Shown here: piece after piece, positions 46,368 to 55,013 of the stretch
Layout: the number at the start of each line of letters is the position of its first letter
How positions within the stretch are numbered: position 1 is the stretch's first letter
Source: Actinoallomurus soli
GTDB lineage: Bacteria > Actinomycetota > Actinomycetes > Streptosporangiales > Streptosporangiaceae
Length of the DNA: 64,000 bases
Reading direction: 5' to 3'
Assembly: GCF_024055715.1 (NCBI RefSeq)
Contig: NZ_JAMXMV010000001.1
Coordinates: 496,001 to 560,000 of the forward strand
Notes under the pieces: model-generated
Told to the model about the DNA's origin: nothing
The model's input: only the letters and a program-made list of their open reading frames with translations
The model's database searches: none
Translations under genes and position numbers: made by a program

Positions 46368-46844
46368 TTATCCGAGGGGGCCGGGCCGGTAGTCGCCGCC
46401 GCGCCGGCCGATGATGACGCCCATACGGTTGGTGGCGTTGATGAGTGCGATGAGCATCACCAGGTCGGCCAGCTGGCTCTCGTCGTAGTGCTCGGTGGCG
46501 TCGGCCCATGCCTCGTCGGTGACGCCACCGGCCGCGTCGGCGATGCGGGTGCCCTGCTCGGCGAGTTCCAGGGCGGCGCGTTCGGCGTCGGTGAACACCG
46601 TGGACGCACGCCAGGTCGCGACGAGGTTGACGCGGGTCGCGTCCTCTCCGGCGTCTGTGGCGTTCTTGCTCCACACGTCGGTGGCGTAACCGTCGCCGTT
46701 GATCTGGCTCGCGCGCAGCAGGACCAGCTTCTGGATCGCGGCGGGCAGCGTCGAGTCCTGAAGGATCGTCTTGCTCGCCGTGCCGAAGTGCCCCGCGGCC
46801 TTGGCCGTGGTCGGATTGCCGAACAGGTCCAAACGAGCGGTCAT
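46368..46844 (-). CDS. Carboxymuconolactone-decarboxylase/AhpD-like protein lacking the CxxCxxxH motif
   Basis: 158 aa with the helical CMD/AhpD fold (LVLLRASQING... and AERAALELAEQGTRIA). The redox site C-x2-C-x3-H is lost: positions 51, 54 and 58 read D, A and W (INGDGYATDVW). The gene is divergent from the ECF41 sigma gene at 47015. Genes of this family, with oxidoreductases and epimerases, are the usual targets and neighbours of ECF41 sigma factors. Its biochemical role is not known; a peroxidase or decarboxylase function is unlikely with those residues. ATG with AAGGAG 7 bases upstream. Confidence 0.85.
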   Translation of the reverse strand: MTARLDLFGNPTTAKAAGHFGTASKTILQDSTLPAAIQKLVLLRASQINGDGYATDVWSKNATDAGEDATRVNLVATWRASTVFTDAERAALELAEQGTRIADAAGGVTDEAWADATEHYDESQLADLVMLIALINATNRMGVIIGRRGGDYRPGPLG

Positions 46845-46880
46845 CGTGTGCTCCTTGTCGTTGTAGCCGGTCGAACAAGA

Positions 46881-46907
46881 GATGCCGGCATCCCTGGCCC
46901 TGTGACA
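46881..46907 (-). promoter_or_regulatory. ECF41-like promoter of the CMD-like gene
   Basis: On the - strand TGTCACA (46901-46907), a 16-bp spacer and CATC (46881-46884), one base off the ECF41 -10 consensus CGTC. Confidence 0.6.
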
Positions 46908-46941
46908 GCACGGCCGTGTGACCTACGCCACCGCGCGCGGG

Positions 46942-46968
46942 TGTCACACGGCGGCGGGGAGCGGCGTC
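46942..46968 (+). promoter_or_regulatory. ECF41-type promoter of the sigma gene
   Basis: TGTCACA (46942-46948), 16-bp spacer and CGTC (46965-46968) match the published ECF41 promoter pattern exactly, 46 bases before the ATG; implies autoregulation. Confidence 0.75.
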
Positions 46969-47014
46969 TTGTGCGCGTGTCACGACCGAGGGCGAACAGG
47001 CGGAGGAGCCGGCG

Positions 47015-47950
47015 ATGAGCGAACGCGGAGAGCCGACCGTGGACAGGGCCGGACCACACGCTGATGGCGGCAGGATGGATCCCGCCACCGAGGCGTTCGT
47101 GGCCCACCGCAACCTGCTGTTCACCGTCGCCTACGAGATGCTCGGTTCGGCCGCCGACGCCGAAGACGTCCTGCAGGAGACCTGGCTGCGGTGGACCGGC
47201 GTCGATCCGGGCACGGTGCGAGAGCCGCGTGCGTACCTCGTCCGGATCACCACCCGGCAGGCACTGAGCCGGCTGCGTACGCTCGGCCGCCGCAAGGAGT
47301 CCTACGTCGGCCCGTGGCTGCCCGAGCCGCTGTTGACCACGCCCGATGTGGCCGACGACGTCGGGCTGGCCGACAGCGTCTCGATGGCCATGCTGCTGGT
47401 GATGGAGACGCTCACGCCGACCGAGCGTGCGGTGTTCGTCCTGCGGGAGGTGTTCGACCTGGCCTACGACGAGATCGCCCAAGCCGTCGACAAGAGCCCC
47501 GCCGCGGTTCGCCAGATCGCCCACCGGGCACGGTCCCATGTCGCCGCGCGCCGGCCACGCGGGGTCGTTTCGGCGACCGAGACCCGCGGCGCGCTCGAGG
47601 CGTTCCAGCGGGCGGTCGCAACGGGCGATCTGCAGAGCCTGCTCGACGTCCTCGCGCCGGACGTCGTCTTCCTGGGCGACGGCGGCGGCATCAAGGAGGC
47701 CGCCCCGGCGCCGATCACGGGGGCCGACCGGGTGGCCCCCCTGGTCACCGGCCTGCGCAGGTTCGGTGCCTCGGCATCGCTGCGGCCGGCCCACGTCAAT
47801 GGCCATCCCGCGCTGATCCTCCGGCTCGACGGCGAGATCGACACCGTCATCGCGGTGCGCATCGACGGCGGCCTCATCACCGGCCTCTACGCCGTGCGCA
47901 ACCCCGAGAAGCTGTCACGGGTCGAGCGAGAGACCACCCTGCGCCGCTGA
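47015..47950 (+). CDS. ECF41-group sigma factor (SigJ-like)
   Basis: 311 aa. Sigma-2 region (TVAYEMLGSAADAEDVLQET) and sigma-4 region (TPTERAVFVLREVFDLAYDE) are followed by the C-terminal SnoaL-like domain typical of ECF41. The three ECF41 sequence marks are visible: WLPEPL in the linker, DGGG in the extra domain, and NPEKL near the end (usually NPDKL). The extra domain regulates activity in place of an anti-sigma factor. ATG 47015 with CGGAGGAG upstream. Confidence 0.92.
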   Translation: MSERGEPTVDRAGPHADGGRMDPATEAFVAHRNLLFTVAYEMLGSAADAEDVLQETWLRWTGVDPGTVREPRAYLVRITTRQALSRLRTLGRRKESYVGPWLPEPLLTTPDVADDVGLADSVSMAMLLVMETLTPTERAVFVLREVFDLAYDEIAQAVDKSPAAVRQIAHRARSHVAARRPRGVVSATETRGALEAFQRAVATGDLQSLLDVLAPDVVFLGDGGGIKEAAPAPITGADRVAPLVTGLRRFGASASLRPAHVNGHPALILRLDGEIDTVIAVRIDGGLITGLYAVRNPEKLSRVERETTLRR

Positions 47951-47964
47951 GCCGGCCCTCTCCT

Positions 47965-47996
47965 CCCGCCGCTTCGGAACCTACGACAGCGGCGGG
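47965..47996. terminator. Bidirectional hairpin between convergent genes
   Basis: Perfect 9-bp stem CCCGCCGCT/AGCGGCGGG with a 14-nt loop. It includes the stop codon of the FAD oxidoreductase. Confidence 0.6.
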
Positions 47997-49375
47997 ATGT
48001 GGTGGCCCGGGCGGAACACGTCGTCGGCGTCCCAGGTCTTCTTGACCCGGGCCAGGCGCGCGTGGTCCTCCGGCGTGTACGCCGTCGCGGTCCGGGCCGG
48101 ATCGGTCAGGAAGTTCAGGAACGACCCGCCGGTCGCGTGCGGCCGAAGACGGCGGGCGAGCGCGTCGACGCCCGCGTCCACGCGGGCCCGCACGCCCGGG
48201 TCGCGGTGCCCGGACCCGTAGGGCGCGGTCGCGATCACCGAGAACGGCACGTCGCGGTGGCCCACCGGCCCGGCGTCCGGGGCGGGCCGCGCCATCGCCC
48301 CGCCCCAGTGCCGGACCTCGACCGCCGGTCCCGGCGGGCCGCCGAACGCCGCGTCCGGCAGCGCCCCGAGCACCGCGTCCGGCAGGTCCCGGAACAGGTC
48401 GATGCGCTGGCGGACCGCCATCGGAGGCCCCGACGGCCCGGCGATCGCCGTGCCCGCCTCCGCGAAGGTCATCGCGCGGAACCCGTCCACCAGCGGCGTG
48501 CCCGCGGCCTCCAGCAGCGGCTCCAGCCGGCGCTCGGCCTCCTCGTACCCGCCCAGGTGGAAGACCCGGACGCCGAGGACCGGCCGGCCGCGCACCGGCT
48601 CGGGAACGCCCGGAACGTCCGGCATCCGCATCAGCATGACGGCCGTGTTCAGCTCGTCCGGCTCCCCGGCCGCCCACTCCCGGTACCGGGCGAGCGTCCC
48701 GGCCGCACGGCCGGCGTCGTACAGGGACACGCCCGCGTAGACCCGGCCGACGGTGTGCAGCCGCACCTCCAGGGCGGTCACCACGCCGAAGTTGCCGCCT
48801 CCGCCGCGCAGCGCCCAGAACAGGTCGGCGTGGTGGCCGGCGTCCGCGGTCACGTGCTCGCCGTCGGCGGTCACCAGGTCCGCCCTCAACAGGGAGTCGG
48901 CGGCGTACCCGTACTTGCGGGACAGCCATCCGGTGCCGCCGCCCAGGGTGTAGCCGGTCACGCCGACGAACGGCGTGCCCGACAGCGGCGCCAGGCCGTA
49001 CGGCGCGGCCGCGGCGATCACGTCGGACCAGCGCGCGCCGGGCCCGACCCGGGCGACGCGCCGGTAGGGGTCGACCCGCACGCCCGCCATCCGGCCCGTC
49101 GTGAGCAGCAGGCCGCCGGCGGGCACGTACGTGCCGTGCCCCGTCGCCTGGACGGTGAGCGGCAGCCCGCCGTCGCGCGCGGCGAGGACCGCGGCCCGTA
49201 CGTCACCGGGCCCGGTCGCCTCGGCGACGACCAGCGGACGGTGGTCGATCAGGAGGTTCCAGCCCGACCGGATCGTGTCGTACGCGGCGTCGCCGGGCAG
49301 GTGCACCGGCCCGGCGAAGGTGTCGCGCAGCGTGCGCGCGACGCCCTCCGGGCCGACGGTCGTCACTTGGGTCAT
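47981..49375 (-). CDS. FAD-binding oxidoreductase (BBE-like, FAD_binding_4 family)
   Basis: 464 aa. The PCMH FAD domain has VQATGHG with H80 at the place of the flavin-linking histidine. GVTGYTLGGGTGWLSRKYGY lacks the second (6-S-cysteinyl) cysteine, so single covalent attachment is likely. The C-terminal BBE segment is DDVFRPGHHIPP. Usually oxidises sugars or natural products; the substrate is unknown. Start ATG 49375 because of GGGGAGCGG upstream. It is not in an operon. Confidence 0.88.
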   Translation of the reverse strand: MTQVTTVGPEGVARTLRDTFAGPVHLPGDAAYDTIRSGWNLLIDHRPLVVAEATGPGDVRAAVLAARDGGLPLTVQATGHGTYVPAGGLLLTTGRMAGVRVDPYRRVARVGPGARWSDVIAAAAPYGLAPLSGTPFVGVTGYTLGGGTGWLSRKYGYAADSLLRADLVTADGEHVTADAGHHADLFWALRGGGGNFGVVTALEVRLHTVGRVYAGVSLYDAGRAAGTLARYREWAAGEPDELNTAVMLMRMPDVPGVPEPVRGRPVLGVRVFHLGGYEEAERRLEPLLEAAGTPLVDGFRAMTFAEAGTAIAGPSGPPMAVRQRIDLFRDLPDAVLGALPDAAFGGPPGPAVEVRHWGGAMARPAPDAGPVGHRDVPFSVIATAPYGSGHRDPGVRARVDAGVDALARRLRPHATGGSFLNFLTDPARTATAYTPEDHARLARVKKTWDADDVFRPGHHIPPLS

Positions 49376-49595
49376 CGGGTTCCGCTCCCCGTGAGTGCCG
49401 GCCGTCACCGGTGTGACGGCTCCTTCCGGACGTCCCGATGCTCGCCGTCCGGCCCCTCCGGCGTCATCGGCCGGGGGGCGGCAGTCGCGCTGCCGCGTTC
49501 GGCGCAGCGGAGGCCGGTGTACTCCGGTGGGAGTAGTACGCGGCTCCTTTTCCGGGAGGAGCCGAAGGGGGCGGGCGGCGGTTTACGCTGCCCGA
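49376..49595. other. Divergent promoter region, FAD oxidoreductase/histidine kinase
   Basis: A 220-bp region with CGGCTCC/GGAGCCG (about 49535-49565) as a possible operator or hairpin. TACGCT at 49584-49589 ends six bases before the kinase ATG, a leaderless layout. Confidence 0.45.
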
Positions 49596-50984
49596 ATGGG
49601 GATCCAGCACCGGCTTCGCCCACCCGTGTCCGACCTGATCATCTCGGTGGCCGTCGCCGCCGTGGCGTTGATCGGCGCGGCCATCGCGCCGCCCGGGCGG
49701 ACCGGACTGGACGCCTTCGGCTACCTGCTGCTGCTGGCCGGCTCCGCCGCGCTCCTCGTACGCCGCCGCGCCCCGGTCCCCGTCCTTCTGGTCACGACGG
49801 CCTGCGTCATCGCCTACCTCGTACGCGGCTACCCCGGCGTGGCCGCCGCCGAGCCGGTGATGGTCGCGCTGTTCACCGCGATGCGCGCCGGGCGCCGGGT
49901 CGTCGTGCTCGTGCCCAAGGCCGCCCTCGTCGTCGTGGTGATCACGGATCTGACCCTGCATCACGGGGAGCCGGTCCGTCAGGTGCTGCAGGACCGATTC
50001 CTGCTGGCCGGGTGGCTGGTGGCCAGCGCCATGATGGGCGGCGCGTTCCGGCAGTGGGACGCCTACGTCCACGAGGCACGGGAGCGGGCGGCCGAGGCCG
50101 AGCGCACCCGTGAGGAGATGGCGCTGCGCCGCGCCGGCGAGGAACGCCTGCGGATCGCCCGCGAGCTGCACGACTCGCTGACCCACAGCATCTCCATCGT
50201 CAAGGTCCAGGCGGGCGTGGCGATCCACCTCGCCCGCAAGCGCGGCGAGCCGGTGCCCGAGGCGCTGCTGGCCATCCAGGAGGCCAGCGCCGAGGCGATG
50301 CGGGAGCTGCGCGCCACGCTCGAGGTGCTGCGGGACGGCGAGCCCACCGGCAACGGCCTCGACCGGCTGCCGGACCTGGTGCGCCGGGCCCGGTCCGCGG
50401 GGCTGCCGGCCGATGTCACGGTCACCGGCCGGCCTCGCGACCTGCCGGTGGCGGTCGACCGCGCGGCGTACCGGATCGTCCAGGAGGCGCTGACCAACGT
50501 CGCCCGGCACGCGGGCCCGGCCGCCGCCTCCGTCCACATCCGGTACGGCGACGACACGCTCACCGTACGGGTCGACGACGACGGCTGCGCCACGCCGGGA
50601 ACCCCGCACGAGCCCGGCGTGGGCCTGACCGGGATGCGCGAGCGCGTCACGGCGCTCGGCGGCCGGCTGCGCGCCGAACCCCGCGCCGGGGGAGGTTTCA
50701 CCGTCCACGCCGACCTCCCGACCGCCGGTGAGCCGCGGGCGGACGGCCATCCGCTCCCCGCCCTGGACGGCGGGGGCGGCGGCCCCGTCACGCCCGGCCG
50801 GCCCCGCGCCGCCCACCTCGCCGCCGACCGCGATCCCGCCCGCGACGCCGCCTTCGACGAGATCGCGCCGAGTCGTGCCGGCGACGACGCCGCCCTCGAC
50901 GACGCCGCCCTCGACGACGCCGCCCTCGACGGCGTCGCGCCGGGGCGGGGCGACGCCGTCCGCGACGAGGAGGCGGCGCTGTGA
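49596..50984 (+). CDS. NarL-type sensor histidine kinase
   Basis: 462 aa. An N-terminal sensor with about five membrane helices (12-150) and a short coiled coil precede the HisKA_3 box with H192 (RIARELHDSLTHSIS). The HATPase (AYRIVQEALTNVARHAG, GVGLTGMRERV) follows. From about 400 the C-terminus is an Ala/Asp-rich tail with a 15-bp repeat at 50883. The ATG at 49596 is probably the first base of the mRNA. The stop overlaps the response regulator (GTGA). Signal unknown. Confidence 0.93.
   Translation: MGIQHRLRPPVSDLIISVAVAAVALIGAAIAPPGRTGLDAFGYLLLLAGSAALLVRRRAPVPVLLVTTACVIAYLVRGYPGVAAAEPVMVALFTAMRAGRRVVVLVPKAALVVVVITDLTLHHGEPVRQVLQDRFLLAGWLVASAMMGGAFRQWDAYVHEARERAAEAERTREEMALRRAGEERLRIARELHDSLTHSISIVKVQAGVAIHLARKRGEPVPEALLAIQEASAEAMRELRATLEVLRDGEPTGNGLDRLPDLVRRARSAGLPADVTVTGRPRDLPVAVDRAAYRIVQEALTNVARHAGPAAASVHIRYGDDTLTVRVDDDGCATPGTPHEPGVGLTGMRERVTALGGRLRAEPRAGGGFTVHADLPTAGEPRADGHPLPALDGGGGGPVTPGRPRAAHLAADRDPARDAAFDEIAPSRAGDDAALDDAALDDAALDGVAPGRGDAVRDEEAAL
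50883..50927 (+). repeat. 15-bp tandem repeat in the kinase tail
   Basis: Three exact copies of GACGACGCCGCCCTC encode repeated D-D-A-A-L units. Confidence 0.92.
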
Positions 50985-51670
50985 TCCGCGTCCTGCTCGC
51001 CGACGACCAGGCGCTGATCCGCGCCGGGTTCCGCGCGCTGCTGCAGGCGGAGGACGACCTCGAGGTGGTCGCCGAGGCCGCCGACGGGCGGGAGGCCGTC
51101 GCGCTCGCCGCCGCGCACCTGCCCGACGTCGCCCTCGTCGACGTGCAGATGCCCGTCCTCAATGGCATCGACGCGACCCGCCGGATCACCGCCGACGAGC
51201 GGATGTCCGGCGTCCACGTCGTCATGCTGACCAACTACGGGCTCGACGAGTACGTCTTCGAGGCGCTCCGCGCGGGGGCGAGCGGCTTCCTCGTGAAGGA
51301 CACCGAACCCGCCGACCTGCTGCACGGCGTCCGCGTCGCCGCCCGGGGCGACGCGCTGCTCGCCCCGGCGATCACCCGGCGGCTGATCAGGGAGTTCGTC
51401 TCCCGCCGCCCGCGCGCCTCCCCGGACGCGCTCGACGTCCTCACCAACCGGGAGCGCGAGGTGACCGCACTGGTCGCCCGCGGGATGTCGAACGAGGAGA
51501 TCGCCGCGCACATGGTGATCAGCCCGACGACGGCCAAGACCCACGTCAGCCGGGCGATGACCAAGCTGCGCACCCGCGACCGCGCCCAGTTGGTCGTCCT
51601 GGCCTACGAGTCGGGGCTCGTCCGGGCCGGCGACGCCTCCGCCGCGCCGTGGGACTCCGACCGCGGGTAA
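50981..51670 (+). CDS. NarL/FixJ-type response regulator
   Basis: 229 aa: receiver domain with the acidic pocket (LADDQ), phosphorylation site D54 (VALVDVQMP) and conserved Lys (FLVKD). The C-terminal LuxR helix-turn-helix is LTNREREVTALVARGMSNEE. GTG start in a 4-base overlap with the kinase, so the two are coupled. Confidence 0.95.
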   Translation: MIRVLLADDQALIRAGFRALLQAEDDLEVVAEAADGREAVALAAAHLPDVALVDVQMPVLNGIDATRRITADERMSGVHVVMLTNYGLDEYVFEALRAGASGFLVKDTEPADLLHGVRVAARGDALLAPAITRRLIREFVSRRPRASPDALDVLTNREREVTALVARGMSNEEIAAHMVISPTTAKTHVSRAMTKLRTRDRAQLVVLAYESGLVRAGDASAAPWDSDRG

Positions 51671-51736
51671 TGGCCGGTTAAAATGCTTTGCCCAGTGTTA
51701 ACCGAGACTTCGTACGAGCCGCTTACAGTGCGAAAC

Positions 51737-52372
51737 GTGCCTGAGACGCTGGCCGAGGAGCTGCTGCTCCTCGCCTATGACCTGCGCGGTAAGTCCCGTA
51801 TCGGCCCGGTCGAGCTCGACTGCGGGGTCGGCGGCGCGATGCTGTCGGAGCTGAGGCTCGCCGGCCGGCTCGGCCTCGACGGCACGGTGCTGGCCGTCGC
51901 CGACACCGAGCCCGTCGGCGATCCGGTCCTCGACGGACTCCTCGCCGACATCGCGGCCTCGCCTCGCGGCCGGACACCCCAGGAATGGGTGACCCGGCTG
52001 CGTGCGACCGACCACCAGCAGCGGCTGCTGGCGCGCCTGGCCGACCACGGTCAGGTGGCCGTCGACCGTCACCGCCTCCACCGGACGCTCGGCGTCTTCG
52101 TCGAGACCCGGCATCCCGTCCGCGACATCGTGGGACTGTGGGAGGCACAGCAGCGCGTCGTCGCGGCCGTCACGACGGACGCGCCCGCCGACGCCCGTAC
52201 CCTCGCCCTCGGCGCGCTCGTCGCGGCCGCCGGGCTGAGCAAGGCGGTGTTCGCCACGTCGGGGAACTGGCGTGCGCTCCGCGACCGGATGCGCACGATG
52301 ACCGAGGACGACTGGGTCGCCGACGCCGTACGCCGGGCCCTCGCCGTGGAGCTCGGGAGCGTCCCGGTCTGA
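51737..52372 (+). CDS. GPP34 (GOLPH3/Vps74-like) family protein
   Basis: 211 aa. The opening LAEELLLLAYDLRGKSRI and the following helical repeats match bacterial GPP34 proteins, relatives of the eukaryotic PI4P-binding GOLPH3. In actinomycetes they are common and mostly uncharacterised, often near membrane and natural-product genes. The start is GTG 51737 because TACAGT (51724-51729) ends 7 bases before it, suggesting a leaderless transcript. An ATG at 51683 would add 18 residues with no family support. Confidence 0.8.
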   Translation: MPETLAEELLLLAYDLRGKSRIGPVELDCGVGGAMLSELRLAGRLGLDGTVLAVADTEPVGDPVLDGLLADIAASPRGRTPQEWVTRLRATDHQQRLLARLADHGQVAVDRHRLHRTLGVFVETRHPVRDIVGLWEAQQRVVAAVTTDAPADARTLALGALVAAAGLSKAVFATSGNWRALRDRMRTMTEDDWVADAVRRALAVELGSVPV

Positions 52373-52548
52373 GCACCGGCCGGGGACCGGCGGGCCGGAG
52401 GTTCGCGGCGCTGCGGCCGGCGACCGCCTGGAGCCGGCGGCCGGAAGTGGCCGCCCGGGGGCCGGCGGTCCGGGACGGCGTGCCCAGGCGGCGTGCGGCT
52501 GGAAACGGCGTGCCCCGGGGAACGGCGGCCGGGAGCGGCCACCGGTGG

Positions 52549-53235
52549 TCAGCGGCCGGAAACGGTCATCGACAGGTCGGCCAGCCGGTCCCGGTCGTCG
52601 AACCGCGCGACGCAGGAGCCGCCGTCCGGCAGGTTCGCGACGATCGACGTCTCGGTCTGCCGGTACGGCAGCCGGTGGTGGCTGAAGAACCGCATCACGG
52701 TCAGCCGGTGGTCGGCCGGGAAGAGGGAGAGACCGCCGGTGATCAAGCGGGGCGCCGTGACGGAGTCCCACCCGCCGTTCGGCACGGCCGGGTCGCGGAC
52801 GGCGAAGTAGGCGATACCGCCGTCGTAACGGCCGGGGATCGTTCCGCTGAGGCCGAGGAGGCCGTTCGTGACCAGGGCGACCAGTTCGCCGCCGTTACGG
52901 GCCGGTCCGTCGTACCAGGCCAGGTCCAGCTCGGGCGTCGTCATCTCGGGCACGCCGAGCCGGGAGCCCATGGGACGGGGATTCAGCACGGCGGGATGCT
53001 CGGGGCCGAACTGCGGGTTGGCCCAGCCCCACAGCCAGCTGCGGTCGCTCTCGGCGAAGCTCCCGATCAGGGCGACGTGCAACGTGACGTCGCCCTGGGT
53101 GTACGTGCCGGCCGTCAGATCGGTGGTCCAGTCGGCGCCGGCCGGCAGGACTTCCGTCAGAACCTCCTGCTGCTGGGCGGCGACCGCCGCGTACGCGGCT
53201 CCAAGCCGATCGAACGCCGGGCTGAATCCAGACAT
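52549..53235 (-). CDS. DUF6882-like hypothetical protein
   Basis: 228 aa, soluble. The region around residues 60-90 (SDRSWLWGWANPQF) resembles the DUF6882 motif. No catalytic pattern recognised. ATG 53235 preferred; a GTG three codons upstream is possible. Divergent from the DUF2567 gene. Confidence 0.6.
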   Translation of the reverse strand: MSGFSPAFDRLGAAYAAVAAQQQEVLTEVLPAGADWTTDLTAGTYTQGDVTLHVALIGSFAESDRSWLWGWANPQFGPEHPAVLNPRPMGSRLGVPEMTTPELDLAWYDGPARNGGELVALVTNGLLGLSGTIPGRYDGGIAYFAVRDPAVPNGGWDSVTAPRLITGGLSLFPADHRLTVMRFFSHHRLPYRQTETSIVANLPDGGSCVARFDDRDRLADLSMTVSGR

Positions 53236-53337
53236 GCCGGGCACACTATCTCAGAAGATCGACGTAGCGGAGCAGGCCAGGAGGCGTCCAGGTTAAGGCG
53301 CTACGCTGCCTTGTTCACCGACGCCGGGGGAGGGCGA

Positions 53338-53949
53338 GTGGCAAGCCGGATACGCATCGGACTGCTGGCGGCGCTTGCGATCACGGTGCTGGGAGTGCCC
53401 ATCGGGCTGTTGTGGGTCGCGATCGCGCCCCGGACGGCCTACCAGGTCTCGGGCGGCAAGGGTCTCCTGGCCGATCCGGAGACCCAGACGCTGATCGCGG
53501 CGGACGGCTGGTTCGCCGTGCTGACCGTCGCCGCCGGTCTGCTCTGCGGCCTCGCCGCCTACGTGCTCGCGGGGCGGCTGGGAGAGCAGGGCCTGCTCGT
53601 GGGGATCGCGGCGGGCGGTGTCGCCGCCGCGGTCGTCGCCTGGCGGCTGGGCCACCTCATCGGCGGAAGCGGCTACCGGCACGCGCTGCGCACGGCGGGC
53701 GACGGGACGCTGGTCCACGCGCCGCTCGGCCTGCACGCCTACGGCGTGGTCCTCGCCTGGCCGCTGACGGCGGTGGTGGTGTTCGGCCTGCTGGAGGCCC
53801 TGGACGTGGCGAACCGTGAGTCGCGGGGGAAGCTAGCGGCGGGCGATGCCGGCGGTGGACGCCCGGGTCAGGCGGACGAGGTCGGCGGGGGAGAGCTCGA
53901 TCTGGAGGCCGCGCCGACCGGCCGAGACGTAGATCGTCGGGAACCCTGA
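53338..53949 (+). CDS. DUF2567-type membrane protein
   Basis: 203 aa with about four membrane helices (10-30, 60-80, 90-110, 140-165), and LLADPETQTLIAADGWFAVL between the first two, as in DUF2567. GTG start after GGGGGAGGG. The last 39 residues are hydrophilic and overlap the opposite-strand ybaK gene by 117 bp. Confidence 0.75.
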   Translation: MASRIRIGLLAALAITVLGVPIGLLWVAIAPRTAYQVSGGKGLLADPETQTLIAADGWFAVLTVAAGLLCGLAAYVLAGRLGEQGLLVGIAAGGVAAAVVAWRLGHLIGGSGYRHALRTAGDGTLVHAPLGLHAYGVVLAWPLTAVVVFGLLEALDVANRESRGKLAAGDAGGGRPGQADEVGGGELDLEAAPTGRDVDRREP

Positions 53950-54330
53950 CGCGGAGGCGTCGACGACCGTCGGCAGTGTCTTGCGCTGCCCGAGCGGGCT
54001 GATGCCGCCACGGACGTACCCGGTGACGCGCTCGGCGTGCGCCGGGTCGGCCATGGCGGCGCGCTTGCCGCCGGCCGCGGCGGCCAGGGCCTTGAGGTCG
54101 AGCGAGGACGACACGGGCACGACCGCGACGGTGAGGTCGCCGTCCACCTCGGCCACCAGGGTCTTGAACAGCCGGTCGTGAGGCACGCCGAGGGCGTCGG
54201 CGGCGGCCTCGCCGTAGGAGTCCGCGTCCGGATCGACCTCGTACGGGTGCAGTGTGAACGGGATTCCGGCCCGGGTCGCCGACACGGTGGCGGGCGTGCC
54301 CTTGCCGCCCGATCGCCGGTTTGATGCCAC
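53833..54330 (-). CDS. ybaK: YbaK/EbsC-type aminoacyl-tRNA deacylase
   Basis: 165 aa. The Cys-tRNA(Pro)/Pro-tRNA editing fold has the conserved K in HDRLFKTLVAEV, SSSLDLKALAAA and the GYVRGGISPLGQRK loop. Hydrolyses mischarged Cys-tRNA(Pro). GTG start, 20 bp after the Lon-N gene in the same direction; its 3' end is antisense to DUF2567. Confidence 0.9.
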   Translation of the reverse strand: MASNRRSGGKGTPATVSATRAGIPFTLHPYEVDPDADSYGEAAADALGVPHDRLFKTLVAEVDGDLTVAVVPVSSSLDLKALAAAAGGKRAAMADPAHAERVTGYVRGGISPLGQRKTLPTVVDASASGFPTIYVSAGRRGLQIELSPADLVRLTRASTAGIARR

Positions 54331-54350
54331 AGGTGTCTCTCTTCCAGGGA

Positions 54351-55013
54351 TCAGTTGGGGCTGACGGTGCCGCCGAGGAACTCCGACGCCGGCACGGTGG
54401 GGAGCGCCTCCAGCAGGACGTTCTCCCGGCGCAGCAGGTCGTACTCCAGGTGCAGCCGGGTCGCGGCGTCCTCGGCCTGCAGGAGCCGCTGCTTGTCGTG
54501 GCGGTCCAGGACCATCGAGGCGGCGACCACATAGGACAGTTGGATCGGCTCCGCCGGGAGCTCCTCCATCTCGGTCACCTCGGCGCCGTGCTCGGACAGC
54601 CGGTCGCAGTAGCGGTGGAAGAGCCGGGTCACCGGCTCGGCGATCTTGCCGGCGTCCGGGCCGTCCTCCTCGGGCAGCATCGTCACGTCGGCGCGGAGGT
54701 AGCTCAGGGAGTCGTCGATGTCCTCGATCCGGAACCGGGCGCCGCCGCTCGTGACCACGTCGTAGCGGCCGTCGTCGTGCCGTTGGATCCCGCGGAGCTC
54801 CGCGGTGCAGCCGACCGCGGCGAGCCGGCGGGCGGCGCCGGGGCCGACCTCGTGCCCCAGCTCGATGGAGACGACGCCGAACCGGAACGGCTCTTCGCCT
54901 TCCAGGAGATCGCGCATGAGGTCGCGGTACCGCTCCTCGAAGATCTGGAGGGGCAGCACCAGCCCCGGGAACAGCACGGCTCCCAGCGGAAAGATCGGTA
55001 GCCGTTCGGTCAC
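54351..55013 (-). CDS. Lon N-terminal (substrate-binding) domain protein
   Basis: 220 aa with only the LON N-domain (LPIFPLGAVLFPGLVLPLQI, IFEERYRDLM) and no ATPase or protease part. The family is common and of unclear function. The start GTG 55013 lies 7 bases after TACGCT (55021-55026 on the - strand), so a leaderless start is likely. Transcribed with ybaK. Confidence 0.85.
   Translation of the reverse strand: MTERLPIFPLGAVLFPGLVLPLQIFEERYRDLMRDLLEGEEPFRFGVVSIELGHEVGPGAARRLAAVGCTAELRGIQRHDDGRYDVVTSGGARFRIEDIDDSLSYLRADVTMLPEEDGPDAGKIAEPVTRLFHRYCDRLSEHGAEVTEMEELPAEPIQLSYVVAASMVLDRHDKQRLLQAEDAATRLHLEYDLLRRENVLLEALPTVPASEFLGGTVSPN

Noticed and set aside
52373-52548. GC-rich repetitive DNA with GGCGTGCC and GCGGCCGG words after the GPP34 gene
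   Set aside because: It is only 176 bp of biased sequence between convergent genes, without a clear stem or ORF; treated as spacer.
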